NCBI RefSeq assembly: GCF_016907495.1
Contig: NZ_JAFBCC010000001.1
Span: 496,001-560,000, forward strand
Reading direction: 5' to 3'
Source: Arthrobacter tumbae
Lineage (GTDB): Bacteria > Actinomycetota > Actinomycetes > Actinomycetales > Micrococcaceae
DNA length: 64,000 nt
Shown here: positions 40,403 through 50,341 of the stretch, piece by piece
How positions within the stretch are numbered: position 1 is the first letter of the stretch
Layout: each line of letters starts with the position of its first letter
Position numbers and translations under genes: made by a program
The notes under the pieces: generated by a model
The model's database searches: none
What the model saw: the letters and a program-made list of their open reading frames with translations, nothing else
What the model was told of the DNA's origin: nothing

Positions 40403-42589
40403 TCAGGCTGAGCCGGCCCGCGATGTGTTCTCGTTGGCGAGGATGGCCAGGGAGGCCGCGACCGAGTGATCCGGTTCCTCCACCTCTGCATGCGCCCGCA
40501 GCACCACCATTGCCTTCGCTTCCACTGTGACTTCCTTGCCGGCCGCTATGGGCTCCGAATCCGCGTAGACGCCGGCCGTGTCGATGACCTCATCCCACAT
40601 GGGCCCGTACTCCTCCGACGGCACTGTGAACGTCACGGCCTTGTCATTGGCGTTGAAGTACAGCAGGAAGTTCGAATCGGTGATGCGCTGGCCCCGCTGA
40701 TCGCGGCCGCGGATGCCGTCCCCGTTGAGGAAGACACCGATGGAACGGCCAAACCCGGAGTCCCAGTCCTCAGGTGCCATCAGTTCGCCCGCTGTGTCCA
40801 GCCAGACGATGTCCGGCAGCGCTTCGCCCTCACCGCGGCGGACGGGACGCCCATCGAAGAAACGACGACGGCGGAAAGTCGGGTGCTCAGAACGGAGCCG
40901 GTTGACTGCCGCAGTGAATTCGAGCAGCGGTTGGTCGAGGTTGTCCCAGTGCACCCAGGACAGTTCGGAGTCCTGGCAGTACGTGTTGTTGTTTCCCTCC
41001 TGCGTGCGGCCGAGCTCGTCACCGTGGGAGATCATCGGCACACCCTGCGAGAGCAGAAGGGTTGCGATGATGTTGCGCTGCTGCCGGACGCGCAGCGACT
41101 GCACTACCGGATCATCGGACGGGCCTTCCTCGCCGCAGTTCCAGGAGCGGTTGTGTGATTCACCGTCGTTGTTGTCCTCACCGTTGGCCTCGTTGTGCTT
41201 CTCGTTGTAGGACACGAGGTCCCGGAGAGTGAAGCCATCATGGGCGGTGACGAAATTGATCGAGGCGACGGGACGGCGTGCCGAGTGCTCATACAGGTCC
41301 GCTGATCCTGTCAGCCGCGCAGCGAATTCGCCGATGCTGGAGGGCTCACCACGCCAGAAGTCACGCACAGTGTCCCGGTACTTGCCGTTCCACTCAGTCC
41401 ACTGCGGCGGGAAGTTACCCACCTGGTATCCGCCGGGACCAACGTCCCATGGCTCTGCAATGAGCTTGACCTGGGAGACGATCGGGTCCTGCTGCACCAG
41501 TTCGAAGAATGCCGACAGCCTGTCCACCTCGTAGAACTCACGGGCCAGCGCCGAGGCAAGGTCAAACCGGAAGCCGTCCACGTGCATCTCGGTGACCCAG
41601 TACCGCAGCGAGTCCATGAGCAGCTGCAGGGAGTGAGGGTTGCCGACGTTCAGCGAGTTACCCGTACCCGTGGTGTCCATGTAGTACTGCTTGTCGTCCT
41701 CCACCAGGCGGTAGTAGGACGCGTTGTCGATCCCGCGCATGGAGAGGGTGGGCCCCATGTGGTTGCCCTCCGCGGTGTGGTTGTAGACGACGTCGAGGAT
41801 GACCTCAATGCCGGCGAGGTGCAGTTCCCGCACCATCGCCTTGAATTCCTGGACCTGCTCGCCCTCATCGCCGGTGGAGCCATAGGCGTTGTGCGGTGCG
41901 AAGAACCCGATGGTGTTGTAGCCCCAGTAGTTGGACAGGCCCTTGTCCTGCAGCGTGCTGTCATTGACAAACTGGTGAACCGGCATCAGCTCGATGGCGG
42001 TGACGCCGAGCTTCTGGAGGTGCGCGATGACGGACGGGTGCGCTACACCGGCGTAGGTGCCGCGCTGTTCCTCCGGAACATCGGGGTGCAGCTGTGTGAG
42101 GCCCTTGACGTGTGCCTCGTAGATCACGGATTGGTGATACGGCGTGCGCGGCATGCGGTCGCCGTCCCAGTCGAAGAACGGGTTGATGACGACGCCCAAC
42201 ATGGTGTGAGCGGCTGAATCGTCATTGTTGACGGAATTCTCGTCGCCGAAGTTGTAACCGAACAGCGCCTGATCCCAGTCGTACTCGCCGTGGATTGCCT
42301 TGGCGTAGGGGTCCAGGAGCAGCTTGTTCGGGTTGCAGCGGTTGCCCTCAGCCGGGTTGTTGGGACCGTGAACCCGGTAGCCGTACTTCTGTCCGGGAAC
42401 CACGTGCGGAAGGTAGCCGTGCCAGACGTACCCGTCGACTTCCTTGAAGGCGACGCGGGTTTCAGAGCCGTCATCGTCGATCAGGCACAGCTCCACCTTC
42501 TCGGCGACCTCGCTGTAGAGCGCGAAATTGGTCCCCGTGCCGTCATAGGTTGCCCCCAACGGATAGGCATCTCCTGGCCACAGTTCCAT
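40403..42589 (-). CDS. treX: Glycogen debranching enzyme (isoamylase type)
   Basis: 728 residues from the ATG at 42589, which has AAGGAG seven bases upstream; the longer reading to 42643 is rejected for that reason. It has a CBM48 N-terminal domain (GATYDGTGTNFALYSEVAEK), the nucleophile motif GFRFDLASAL, the acid/base LIAEPWDVGPGGYQVG and the SHNRSWNCGEEG segment of GlgX/TreX. It removes alpha-1,6 branches to feed TreY. First gene of the treX-treY-treZ order; glgX is an alternative name. Confidence 0.94.
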   Translation of the reverse strand: MELWPGDAYPLGATYDGTGTNFALYSEVAEKVELCLIDDDGSETRVAFKEVDGYVWHGYLPHVVPGQKYGYRVHGPNNPAEGNRCNPNKLLLDPYAKAIHGEYDWDQALFGYNFGDENSVNNDDSAAHTMLGVVINPFFDWDGDRMPRTPYHQSVIYEAHVKGLTQLHPDVPEEQRGTYAGVAHPSVIAHLQKLGVTAIELMPVHQFVNDSTLQDKGLSNYWGYNTIGFFAPHNAYGSTGDEGEQVQEFKAMVRELHLAGIEVILDVVYNHTAEGNHMGPTLSMRGIDNASYYRLVEDDKQYYMDTTGTGNSLNVGNPHSLQLLMDSLRYWVTEMHVDGFRFDLASALAREFYEVDRLSAFFELVQQDPIVSQVKLIAEPWDVGPGGYQVGNFPPQWTEWNGKYRDTVRDFWRGEPSSIGEFAARLTGSADLYEHSARRPVASINFVTAHDGFTLRDLVSYNEKHNEANGEDNNDGESHNRSWNCGEEGPSDDPVVQSLRVRQQRNIIATLLLSQGVPMISHGDELGRTQEGNNNTYCQDSELSWVHWDNLDQPLLEFTAAVNRLRSEHPTFRRRRFFDGRPVRRGEGEALPDIVWLDTAGELMAPEDWDSGFGRSIGVFLNGDGIRGRDQRGQRITDSNFLLYFNANDKAVTFTVPSEEYGPMWDEVIDTAGVYADSEPIAAGKEVTVEAKAMVVLRAHAEVEEPDHSVAASLAILANENTSRAGSA

Positions 42590-42684
42590 ATGTGCTCCTT
42601 GCTTGTTTGTGTCACCCGATCTGCTCGGGTGCGTTTCCTGCATCTTTTCATAGCGCAGGGATCTGACATTTCGGTGAACGGACG

Positions 42685-44223
42685 TTACCCGGTATAGACG
42701 GGCGGATCCCGCAGCAGTTCGTGGATGGCGCGCCCGATGTGGCGCGGCAGGTCACTCACCACAATCGGTCCGCGCTTCGCCGCGCGCTGACCGGCCAGGC
42801 CATGCAGCATCGCCGCAGCTGCTGCCAGCGCAGCCCAGCGCGACGACGACGGGAGCGCCAGGGGGGCACCGGCGTCGTTATTGCGGGCGTTGGTGGCAAC
42901 CAGCGCGCCCAGGATCCCCGCGAGGGTGTCTCCCGAGCCGGCCGTGGCGAGCCACGGCGTGGCGTTGGCCTGGCTGAAAACCGTGCCGTCCGGCGCGGCC
43001 ACCACCGTGGTGTAGCCCTTCAGCAGGACGGTGGCGCCGGTCGCCTCGGCGGCACGACGGGCATAATCCACGGGAGCTGCCTCAATGGCCTGCCGTTCCA
43101 TGGTCTCCCCGCGGCGTTCGAGCAGTGCCGCCAGCTCGCCCGCGTGGGGCGTGAGAATCACGTGGCTACCGACCGCCTCCGGCAACAGCGGGAGCGCTCC
43201 GGCGTCAACCACGGTGGGCAATCCGGAGGCAATGGCGTCGCGGGCCCGCTGCCGCTGACCCGGGTCCTCGGCGGCGCCCGGCCCTACGAGCCACGCTTGC
43301 ACATGGGAATCGGAGACTGAGCCGTGGGAGCAGACCGCCTCCGGATGGACGGTGTTGATGAGGGTAGTCACCGGGGCGGGCCCCAGGAACCGGATCATGC
43401 CGACGCCGGTGGCCAGCGCCGCTCCGGTGGCCAAAACGGCTGCCCCGGGGTACAGCGCGGACCCGGCGGCAATCCCCAGGACGCCGCGGCTGTACTTGTG
43501 GTCAGCCGGTTGCGGCCGTGCATAGAGGTGCCGGAAGTCGGCGGGCTCCAGCGAATAGACAGTGGGTTCGGGGAGCGTTTCAGCGAGTCCGATGTCGATG
43601 GTTGTGACCCGTCCGGCGGCGCGTGCTCCGGCGCCGGCCAGCAGGCCGGACTTCAACCCGCCGAAGGTGACGGTGAGGTCCGCTGCCAGAACTTCACCGG
43701 AGGACTCGCCAGTGTCTGCGTTGACGCCGCTCGGAACGTCGCATGCAACGACCCGCCCGGCCACTCCGCGCGCGTTGACCCGTCCGATCAGGTCAGCCGC
43801 CGCACCGCGCAGTCCACCGACGCCGCCCGTACCGAGAATGCCGTCGATCACCAGGTCAGCTGCAACCACCCGTTCAAGCACACGGTCCTGGGTAGCCGCG
43901 GTGAGGTGTTCGACCCGCCCGCCGGCGGCGCGGAAGGCGGCCAGCGCGTCGGTGTGCACGCGATCGGAGGTGAGTACCGCCGTCGTACCCGCTCCGCGCT
44001 GCTGCAGGCGGGCGCCGGCGTAAAGCGCGTCTCCCCCGTTGTTGCCGCTGCCGGCCAGTACGACGACGACGCGGCCGTAGCTGCCGCCGGTCGCCTGAAG
44101 TTCCGCTGCGCAGGCCTGTGCGAGGCCGTGCGCAGCACGCTGCATCAGCTCATCCCCGAGACCGGCCTCGAGCAGCGGGGATTCCGCGGCCCGGACCTGA
44201 TTCCCGGTATAAGCACTAAGCAT
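42685..44223 (-). CDS. nnr: Bifunctional NAD(P)H-hydrate epimerase and ADP-dependent dehydratase
   Basis: 512 residues: an N-terminal YjeF epimerase domain (VVVLAGSGNNGGDALYAGARL and CDVPSGVNADTG) and a C-terminal ribokinase-like dehydratase domain (HVILTPHAGELAALL, LLKGYTTVVAAPDG and LATAGSGDTLAGILGAL). It repairs hydrated NADH and NADPH. It sits directly downstream of acpS, the usual actinobacterial order; here the alr operon that often follows is about 16 kb away, separated by the tre and other genes. Confidence 0.95.
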   Translation of the reverse strand: MLSAYTGNQVRAAESPLLEAGLGDELMQRAAHGLAQACAAELQATGGSYGRVVVVLAGSGNNGGDALYAGARLQQRGAGTTAVLTSDRVHTDALAAFRAAGGRVEHLTAATQDRVLERVVAADLVIDGILGTGGVGGLRGAAADLIGRVNARGVAGRVVACDVPSGVNADTGESSGEVLAADLTVTFGGLKSGLLAGAGARAAGRVTTIDIGLAETLPEPTVYSLEPADFRHLYARPQPADHKYSRGVLGIAAGSALYPGAAVLATGAALATGVGMIRFLGPAPVTTLINTVHPEAVCSHGSVSDSHVQAWLVGPGAAEDPGQRQRARDAIASGLPTVVDAGALPLLPEAVGSHVILTPHAGELAALLERRGETMERQAIEAAPVDYARRAAEATGATVLLKGYTTVVAAPDGTVFSQANATPWLATAGSGDTLAGILGALVATNARNNDAGAPLALPSSSRWAALAAAAAMLHGLAGQRAAKRGPIVVSDLPRHIGRAIHELLRDPPVYTG

Positions 44224-44233
44224 GCTTAGAATC

Positions 44234-44605
44234 CTACCGGGTGGTCTCCGGATATTCCCCTTCGGCCACCACCATGGCGGTTGCGACCCCGCCGTCGTGG
44301 CTGAGTGACAGGTGCCAGCGGTTCACTCCGCGCGCCTGGGCAACAGCCTTGACCGTGCCGGATACCTGGACCGTTGGGCTGCCGTTGGCGTCAAGGCCGA
44401 TCCAGCAGTCCTGCCAGTTCATGCCGGCCGGAGCGCCGAGCGCCTTGGCCACCGCTTCCTTCGCGGCGAACCGGGCGGCCAGCGAGCGGGTGTTGAGCCC
44501 GCGCTCGGCCGCGACGAACAGACGCTCACGCAGCCCGGGCGTGCGCTCGATCTGGCGCTCGAACCGGGCCACGTCCACGACGTCCACGCCGATACCGATG
44601 ATCAC
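44234..44605 (-). CDS. acpS: Holo-[acyl-carrier-protein] synthase
   Basis: 123 residues. [18 protein letters not shown] carries the Mg-binding Asp and [13 protein letters not shown] the Glu and Lys of the family; [16 protein letters not shown] is the C-terminal motif. It transfers phosphopantetheine from CoA to ACP. Eight bases downstream of glmS. Confidence 0.95.
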   Translation of the reverse strand: MIIGIGVDVVDVARFERQIERTPGLRERLFVAAERGLNTRSLAARFAAKEAVAKALGAPAGMNWQDCWIGLDANGSPTVQVSGTVKAVAQARGVNRWHLSLSHDGGVATAMVVAEGEYPETTR

Positions 44606-44613
44606 CGGTGCGC

Positions 44614-46536
44614 CTACTCGACCGTGACGGACTTGGCCAGGTTGCGGGGCTGGTCAACGTCATAGCCCTTGGCTGATGCCAGTTCAAGGGCGAAGATCTG
44701 CAGCGGAACCGTGGTGAGCAGGGGCGCCAGCAGCGTGGACGTCTGCGGCACGTGGATGACGTGCTCGGAGAACGCTGCCACGGACTCGTCGCCCTCCTCG
44801 GCGATCACAATGGTGACGGCACCGCGGGCGCGGATCTCCTGGATGTTGGAGACCACCTTGGAGTGCAGTGAGTCCCGGCCGCGGGGGGACGGCAGGACGA
44901 CGACGACGGGCTGGCCCTCCTCGATCAGCGCGATCGGGCCGTGTTTGAGCTCGCCGGCGGCAAACCCCTCGGCGTGGATGTAGGCGAGTTCCTTGAGTTT
45001 GAGCGCGCCTTCCATGGCTACCGGGAATCCGACGTGGCGACCGAGGAACAGCACGGACTTGGCATCTGCCATGTCCCGGCCGAGCTTCTTGACGGCGTCC
45101 GCGTTGTCGAGGACCTGCTGGATCTTCGCGGGCATCTCGTTGAGGTCGCTCAGGACGGCGTTGATCTCGTCGCGGAACTTGTTGCCACGCAGCTGGGCCA
45201 GGTAAAGGCCGAGCAGGTACGCGGCGGTGATCTGCGCCAGGAAGGCCTTGGTGGATGCGACGGCGATCTCCGGCCCGGCGTGCGTGTACAGCACGGCGTC
45301 CGACTCACGCGGGATCGTGGACCCGTTGGTGTTGCAGATGGCAACCACCTTGGCACCCTGTTCGCGGGCGTACCGGACCGCCATGAGGGTGTCCATGGTC
45401 TCGCCGGACTGGGAGATGGCAACCACGAGGGTCTTCTCGTTCACGATGGGGTCCCGGTAACGGAACTCGTGGGAGAGCTCCACCTCGGTGGGGATGCGGC
45501 ACCAGTGTTCGATGGCGTACTTGGCCACCGAGCCGGCGTACGCGGAGGTTCCGCAGGCGAGGACAACAATCTTGTCCACCGAGCGCAGGATGGACTCATC
45601 GATCCGGAGCTCGTCCAGCACCAGGTTTCCCTTGGCGTCGGTGCGGCCCAGCAGGGTCTGCCCGACGGCGTCGGGCTGGTCATTGATTTCCTTCTCCATG
45701 AAGGAGTCGTAACCGCCCTTTTCTGCTGCGGCGGCGTCCCAGTCGACGTGGAATTCCTTGCCCTCGGCGGGAGCCCCGAAGAAATCGGTGATCGCAACCT
45801 CGTCAGGAGTGATGGTGACAACCTGGTCCTGGCCCAGCTCCACAGCGCGGCGGGTGAAGTCGATGAAGCCCGAGACATCCGAGCCGAGGAAGTTCTCGCC
45901 CTCGCCCAGGCCCACAACCAGCGGGGAGTTGCGGCGGGAGGCCACAACGACGTCGGGTGCATCCTGGTGGATGGCAAGCAGCGTAAAGGCGCCTTCGAGG
46001 CGCTGGGAGGCTTCCTGCATGGCCTTGGTCAGCGTGTCCTCGGTCCCGGCGTCCGCGAGGCGGCGGTAGATGCTGCCCAGCAGCACTGCGGCAACCTCGG
46101 TGTCGGTGTCGGAGATGAAGGTGGCGCCGGCGTCGAGGAGCTCAAGCTTCAGCTCGGCGAAGTTCTCGATGATGCCGTTGTGGATGAGGGCGAGCCGGCC
46201 GTCGTCCGCGAGGTGGGGGTGCGCGTTCTGGTCCGTCGGTCCGCCGTGCGTGGCCCAGCGGGTGTGGCCGATTCCGGTGAGGGAATCGGGAAGCGGCTCT
46301 GCCTCGAGCTCAGCGATGAGGTTGGTCAGCTTGCCGGATTTCTTGCGCGACTGGATGCCGAAATCCGTCAGGACCGCAACCCCCGCGGAATCATAGCCGC
46401 GGTATTCGAGCCGGCGCAGGCCCTCCATGACAACGTCAAGGGCGCCGTGGCTGCCGTTCGAATCGACATCCTCGAGTACCGCACTGTTCAGTGATGCGCC
46501 GTTGTTCCGGCCTACGTATCCTACGATTCCACACAT
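44614..46536 (-). CDS. glmS: Glutamine-fructose-6-phosphate aminotransferase
   Basis: 640 residues. Cys2 in [11 protein letters not shown] is the glutaminase nucleophile, and [16 protein letters not shown] belongs to the glutamine site. Two SIS domains follow ([11 protein letters not shown] and [20 protein letters not shown]), and the C-terminus ends NLAKSVTVE as usual. It makes glucosamine 6-phosphate, the entry to UDP-GlcNAc; GlmM, the next enzyme, is encoded at 50342-51694. I saw no glmS ribozyme-like leader; the upstream gap is about 120 bases. Confidence 0.97.
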   Translation of the reverse strand: MCGIVGYVGRNNGASLNSAVLEDVDSNGSHGALDVVMEGLRRLEYRGYDSAGVAVLTDFGIQSRKKSGKLTNLIAELEAEPLPDSLTGIGHTRWATHGGPTDQNAHPHLADDGRLALIHNGIIENFAELKLELLDAGATFISDTDTEVAAVLLGSIYRRLADAGTEDTLTKAMQEASQRLEGAFTLLAIHQDAPDVVVASRRNSPLVVGLGEGENFLGSDVSGFIDFTRRAVELGQDQVVTITPDEVAITDFFGAPAEGKEFHVDWDAAAAEKGGYDSFMEKEINDQPDAVGQTLLGRTDAKGNLVLDELRIDESILRSVDKIVVLACGTSAYAGSVAKYAIEHWCRIPTEVELSHEFRYRDPIVNEKTLVVAISQSGETMDTLMAVRYAREQGAKVVAICNTNGSTIPRESDAVLYTHAGPEIAVASTKAFLAQITAAYLLGLYLAQLRGNKFRDEINAVLSDLNEMPAKIQQVLDNADAVKKLGRDMADAKSVLFLGRHVGFPVAMEGALKLKELAYIHAEGFAAGELKHGPIALIEEGQPVVVVLPSPRGRDSLHSKVVSNIQEIRARGAVTIVIAEEGDESVAAFSEHVIHVPQTSTLLAPLLTTVPLQIFALELASAKGYDVDQPRNLAKSVTVE

Positions 46537-46658
46537 GGGCTTAAGCCTACCTGCCGCGCACTCGTTCCTCTGCGCCGCGCAGTTCAGGCGTGGTACAGGT
46601 CACCGGGGAAGCCCCTACCCGTTTGTTAATGTCCTGGCCAGGGGGCAGAATTCACAGG

Positions 46659-47639
46659 GTGAGTGAGCAATCTCCCGGTACCGGGCCCACAGCGACGGTG
46701 GATGCCGGGGTCACCCCGTTCGTTGAACTCGAGCGTCAGACGTGGTCACGGCTGTCCAATGAGATCGAGTCGCCGCTCAACGTCGAGGACATCCTCCGTC
46801 TGCGCGGGCTGGGAGACGCACTCAACCTCGACGAGGTGCGCGAGGTCTACCTCCCGCTCTCCCGGCTGCTCTCCCTGTATGTGGCTGCCGCCGGTGAACT
46901 GCACGCCGCCACGAATACCTTCCTGGGCGAGACCACCACCCGGACGCCGTTCGTGATCGGTGTGGCCGGCTCAGTGGCGGTCGGCAAGTCCACCACTGCC
47001 CGCGTACTGCGCGAGCTCCTCCGCCGCTGGCCCGGCACACCCAACGTTGAGCTGGTAACCACGGACGGCTTCCTCTATCCCAACGAGGAACTGGAACGGC
47101 GCGGGCTGATGCAGCGGAAGGGCTTCCCGGAGTCTTATGACCGCCGTCGTCTGCTGCGCTTCGTCAGCGAAGTCAAGAGCGGCGCCGAGGAGGTCCGCGC
47201 CCCCTGGTACTCGCACCTGACGTACAACATCGTGCCCGGTCGTGAGGTGGTGGTCCGCCGGCCGGACGTGCTGATTGTGGAGGGCCTGAACGTTCTAGCG
47301 CCGGCGCGCATGAGGGCGGACGGCCGGTCCGGGCTTGCGCTGAGCGATTTCTTTGATTTTTCCATCTACGTGGACGCGAAAACCTCCTATATTGAGGAGT
47401 GGTACGTCCAGCGTTTCCAGTCGCTGCGCAGCGGCGCCTTCGCCAACCCGGAGTCCTACTTCCACCGGTATGCCTCACTCACCGACGAGGAGGCCCGCGA
47501 GACCGCGCTTGGCATCTGGCAACGCATCAACGAGCCGAACCTGATGGCCAATGTCCTTCCCACCCGCGGCCGCGCCACCCTGGTACTCACCAAGGAAGCC
47601 GACCACTCGATCCGAAGAATGCTGCTACGAAAGACCTGA
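46659..47639 (+). CDS. coaA: Type I pantothenate kinase
   Basis: 326 residues from a GTG at 46659. The N-terminal [13 protein letters not shown], Walker [13 protein letters not shown] (101-112), [13 protein letters not shown] and [16 protein letters not shown] are diagnostic of the CoaA family. It phosphorylates pantothenate in the first step of CoA synthesis. The Shine-Dalgarno for the GTG is weak (CACAGG adjacent), so an ATG 10 codons upstream (46629) remains possible. Divergent from glmS. Confidence 0.93.
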   Translation: MSEQSPGTGPTATVDAGVTPFVELERQTWSRLSNEIESPLNVEDILRLRGLGDALNLDEVREVYLPLSRLLSLYVAAAGELHAATNTFLGETTTRTPFVIGVAGSVAVGKSTTARVLRELLRRWPGTPNVELVTTDGFLYPNEELERRGLMQRKGFPESYDRRRLLRFVSEVKSGAEEVRAPWYSHLTYNIVPGREVVVRRPDVLIVEGLNVLAPARMRADGRSGLALSDFFDFSIYVDAKTSYIEEWYVQRFQSLRSGAFANPESYFHRYASLTDEEARETALGIWQRINEPNLMANVLPTRGRATLVLTKEADHSIRRMLLRKT

Positions 47640-47674
47640 CGAAACCCCGGCTGCACCGCACCCCATCCAGTTGG

Positions 47675-48565
47675 ATGACGACGGCGGTGCTCCTCGTCGC
47701 GCTGTCAGCCTGCGGTACGCCGCTCCCTCCTGCGGATAGCACGACGTCCGCAGACTCACCCGCCCCTTCGGTTGCACAATCGCCCGCTACGACGCTTACT
47801 CCCGGCACGATTCCCGCCCCGGCACAGCGCGCCCCCTCTCCCGTCGACACTCCAGCTCCGTCTGTGATTCCCGTGTCTCCATCTGCGCAACCCACCGCCG
47901 CGCCGAGTGTCGCGGCTTCCACCTCTCCGCCGGCCACTGTTCCTGCACCGCCTGCAGAGGCGGCCGAACTGGGCGACCCGACGTCGGTGAGCGTCGTCGT
48001 CAACAAGCAGCGCCCGCTCAATCCGATCGACTACTTTCCTTCCGGACTGGTGCTGCCGGCGGTTCCGCTCGCGGTGGCGGAGCCCAATGCCCTGCTGCGC
48101 GGTGATACGGCTGCCGCTGTGGAGGAGTTGTTCACAGCTGCAGCGAACGACGGCGTGAGCCTCACCCTGGTCAGCGGGTACCGGTCCTTCCAGGACCAGG
48201 TCTCCACCTATGAGCACTGGGTGGCAGAGTACGGCGGTGACACGGCGGCGGCTGACCGCATCTCGGCACGCGCCGGGTTCTCGGAACACCAGACAGGGCT
48301 CGCGTTCGATGTAGGACAGGACGACGGCGCGTGCACCCTGTCCTCCTGCTTCGCTGACACTGCGGCCGGCCAGTGGATGGCGGCCAACGCGCACCGGTTC
48401 GGATTCATCCTGAGGTACCCGGTGGGCGCGGACGGCATCACCGGCTTCTCCGGCGAGGCCTGGCACTACCGCTACGTCGGCGTCGAACTGGCACAGGCCA
48501 TGCGGGAGGACGGCGTGGCGACGCTCGAGGAGCACTTCGGCCTTCCCCCGGCGCCCGGGTACTAA
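47675..48565 (+). CDS. VanY-type D-alanyl-D-alanine carboxypeptidase, probable lipoprotein
   Basis: 296 residues. A short hydrophobic start ends in the lipobox LSAC (Cys at about 13), then a Pro/Ser/Thr/Ala linker of roughly 80 residues spans the wall. The M15B peptidase domain has SGYRSFQDQ, EHQTGLAFDVG (zinc His and Asp) and SGEAWHYRYV (zinc His). It trims the terminal D-Ala of stem peptides. The n-region has no basic residue if translation starts at the ATG; a non-canonical CTG start at the end of coaA would add KPRLHR and give a better signal peptide. Confidence 0.85.
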   Translation: MTTAVLLVALSACGTPLPPADSTTSADSPAPSVAQSPATTLTPGTIPAPAQRAPSPVDTPAPSVIPVSPSAQPTAAPSVAASTSPPATVPAPPAEAAELGDPTSVSVVVNKQRPLNPIDYFPSGLVLPAVPLAVAEPNALLRGDTAAAVEELFTAAANDGVSLTLVSGYRSFQDQVSTYEHWVAEYGGDTAAADRISARAGFSEHQTGLAFDVGQDDGACTLSSCFADTAAGQWMAANAHRFGFILRYPVGADGITGFSGEAWHYRYVGVELAQAMREDGVATLEEHFGLPPAPGY

Positions 48566-48571
48566 ACCCCC

Positions 48572-48634
48572 GAATTTTTGCGCAGCTCCGGTGGTTTGAA
48601 CGCCCTCGGGCTCACCGGATCTGCGCAAAATTTC
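48572..48634. repeat. Intergenic palindrome, family A copy 2
   Basis: 22-base arms (48572-48593 and 48613-48634) with two mismatches and a 19-base loop. The core TTTTTGCGCAGCTCCGGTG matches the arm of the palindrome at 4769-4834. It sits right after the VanY-like gene, with mscL beginning 15 bases later, so it is probably a terminator. Confidence 0.78.
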
Positions 48635-48649
48635 CCGTAGCCTGAACCC

Positions 48650-49045
48650 ATGATCAACGGATTCAAAAATTTCATCATGAAGGGCAACGTCATTGACCTG
48701 GCTGTTGCCGTGGTTATCGGCGCCGCGTTCGGGGCGGTGGTGAAGTCGCTCGTCGAGAACATTCTCATGCCCCTGATCTCGGCGCTGGTTGGCGCGCCCA
48801 ACTTCGACGATTTTGCGAAGGTGACCATCAACGGCAACGAGATCCTGTTCGGGATGTTCCTCACCGCCGTCGTTAATTTCCTCCTGATTGCAGCCGCTGT
48901 CTACTTCGTGATCGTGATGCCGATGAACAAGCTGATCGAGCGGCGCGACCGCAAGCTGAACCTCGAAGAAAAGGTTGAAGAGGTTGACCCGCAGGTTGCG
49001 CTCCTGACAGAGATCCGCGACAGCCTCAAGCAGCGTTCCGTTTAA
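48650..49045 (+). CDS. mscL: Large-conductance mechanosensitive channel MscL
   Basis: 131 residues. GFKNFIMKGNVIDLAVAVVIG is the N-terminal amphipathic helix and first membrane helix; the second is FLTAVVNFLLIAAAVYFVIV. A C-terminal charged bundle contains EIRDSLK. It forms a pentameric channel releasing solutes on hypo-osmotic shock. The periplasmic loop is the short actinobacterial type. Confidence 0.96.
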   Translation: MINGFKNFIMKGNVIDLAVAVVIGAAFGAVVKSLVENILMPLISALVGAPNFDDFAKVTINGNEILFGMFLTAVVNFLLIAAAVYFVIVMPMNKLIERRDRKLNLEEKVEEVDPQVALLTEIRDSLKQRSV

Positions 49046-49058
49046 CTCCTGCCGTGCC

Positions 49059-50231
49059 TTACTTGTGTGCCAAGCGAGCGCTCAGCCGATCAACCTCGTC
49101 GAGCACCTCGGTGGCCGCCCAGGCACGGTCCCGCTTGCCCCGGGTGATAGGCGCGATGACTCCGGCTTCTGTCAGCCGCTCCAAGCTGGCATACACGGCA
49201 TTCAGGGTGACACCTGCGATGTGGGCAGCCGTGTGCGCTTCGACGACAGGGTGCTCCAGCAGAGCGGCGATCATTTTCTCATCAGCAGAACCGCGCCGTG
49301 GCTTTGCGGCTTCCTCCCAGATGCCGGGTAGCTCTTCCAGCTCGGCAATCGATGCGCGGGCGGCGTCAGTCGCCCTTACCGCCGAGACCGCCAGGTACTT
49401 CACGAACGGGTCGACATCGCCAGTCCTGTAGGCATTGACCAGATCGAAGTACCGCTGGACGTCGGCGACCATGGCGGAGGCGATTGGGGTAACCGTTCTG
49501 GTGGTCAGCCGACGGCGGCGGCAGACAGCGCCGATGAGGGCTCGTCCGATCCTGCCGTTGCCGTCGGTGAATGGGTGCACGGTCTCGAATTGTGCGTGCG
49601 CGATGGCTGCCTGGGCCATGACCGGCAGGTCGACCCTGTTGCTGAATACAATCAGGTCGTCCATGAGATCGTCGACGAGTTCCGGCGGAGGGGGCACATG
49701 AATGGCGTCGCGCGGAGAGTAGTCAGAACCGCCGATCCAGTTCTGGACATCGCGAAAGCGGCCGGCGTACTTGAAGTCGACCGGATCGTCCTTCATGAGC
49801 AGGTGGTGAGCCTTCAATATCTGATCCAGCGAGATTGTGCCCTTGGAACCAGCTCCGTCGATCATGGCCTGGATGGCGTCTGTGGCAGCGACCATTGAAC
49901 GGGCGTTCGCGCTGGCTTTAATCCCGATTGCTGCCCGCGCGTAGTCATCCCGTGGCGCTTCTACATGTTCAATCTTCGAGGAAGAGACAGACTCGCTCCT
50001 GAGGAGAAAACCGCTGATCGCCGCCATGCGTGAGCCGGAAGTAGCGTCCAGGGAAGCGACAGCAACGGCGGCCTCTTCCAGCGCGACCAGTGTGTCCCTT
50101 TCCGGGTAGTAATCCTGAGCGGCGATCAGTGGCGGCAGGGATACCACCACCTCCGCGAAGAGCCGATCCTCCCGCGGCGGTCTCCCGGAAGACCTCCACG
50201 GCCGCTTCTCGTAATTATGCGCTGGCCACAT
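49059..50231 (-). CDS. Fic family protein with C-terminal winged-helix domain
   Basis: 390 residues. The Fic active-site loop HPFTDGNGRIGR (219-230) matches HxFx(D/E)GNGRxxR exactly, so AMP transfer is likely. An inhibitory-helix-like motif, SSSKIE (83-88), lies upstream as in class II Fic proteins, but the residue after the Glu is His instead of Gly/Asn. The C-terminal 60 residues (LLEHPVVEAHTAAHIAGVTL, then YASLERLTEAGVI) form a winged helix, so DNA binding is plausible. Four ACATG-type half-sites lie just upstream. The target protein is unknown. It converges with mscL. Confidence 0.92.
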   Translation of the reverse strand: MWPAHNYEKRPWRSSGRPPREDRLFAEVVVSLPPLIAAQDYYPERDTLVALEEAAVAVASLDATSGSRMAAISGFLLRSESVSSSKIEHVEAPRDDYARAAIGIKASANARSMVAATDAIQAMIDGAGSKGTISLDQILKAHHLLMKDDPVDFKYAGRFRDVQNWIGGSDYSPRDAIHVPPPPELVDDLMDDLIVFSNRVDLPVMAQAAIAHAQFETVHPFTDGNGRIGRALIGAVCRRRRLTTRTVTPIASAMVADVQRYFDLVNAYRTGDVDPFVKYLAVSAVRATDAARASIAELEELPGIWEEAAKPRRGSADEKMIAALLEHPVVEAHTAAHIAGVTLNAVYASLERLTEAGVIAPITRGKRDRAWAATEVLDEVDRLSARLAHK

Positions 50232-50266
50232 CCGGTTACCGGCTCGCCGCAGAACCCAAAAGATGC

Positions 50267-50326
50267 TTCATGTTGTTCATGTTTCACCCACTAAACATGA
50301 ATAGTCAATCCGCTATCCATGTTTAG
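50267..50326. promoter_or_regulatory. Candidate operator array of the fic gene
   Basis: CTAAACATGAATAG (50291-50304) and CTATCCATGTTTAG (50313-50326) form a 14-base inverted repeat with one mismatch, and two further half-sites TTCATGTT lie in tandem at 50267-50274 and 50276-50283. On the fic strand TTGACT (50308-50303), a -35-like hexamer, lies at the centre of the palindrome, so a bound protein would block the promoter. Confidence 0.5.
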
Positions 50327-50341
50327 ACGGAGCAGGGAGGC

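Noticed and set aside
44941..46494. A 517-residue open frame antisense to glmS.
   Set aside because: Same effect of GC-rich third positions; glmS on the other strand is unmistakable.
46537..46658. Possible glmS ribozyme or riboswitch.
   Set aside because: The gap is only about 120 bases and shared with divergent coaA; no conserved core is visible and actinobacteria generally lack it.
47399..47674. Longer form of the VanY-like protein starting within coaA.
   Set aside because: It would overlap coaA completely in another frame and place an Arg/Pro-rich shadow before the lipoprotein signal.
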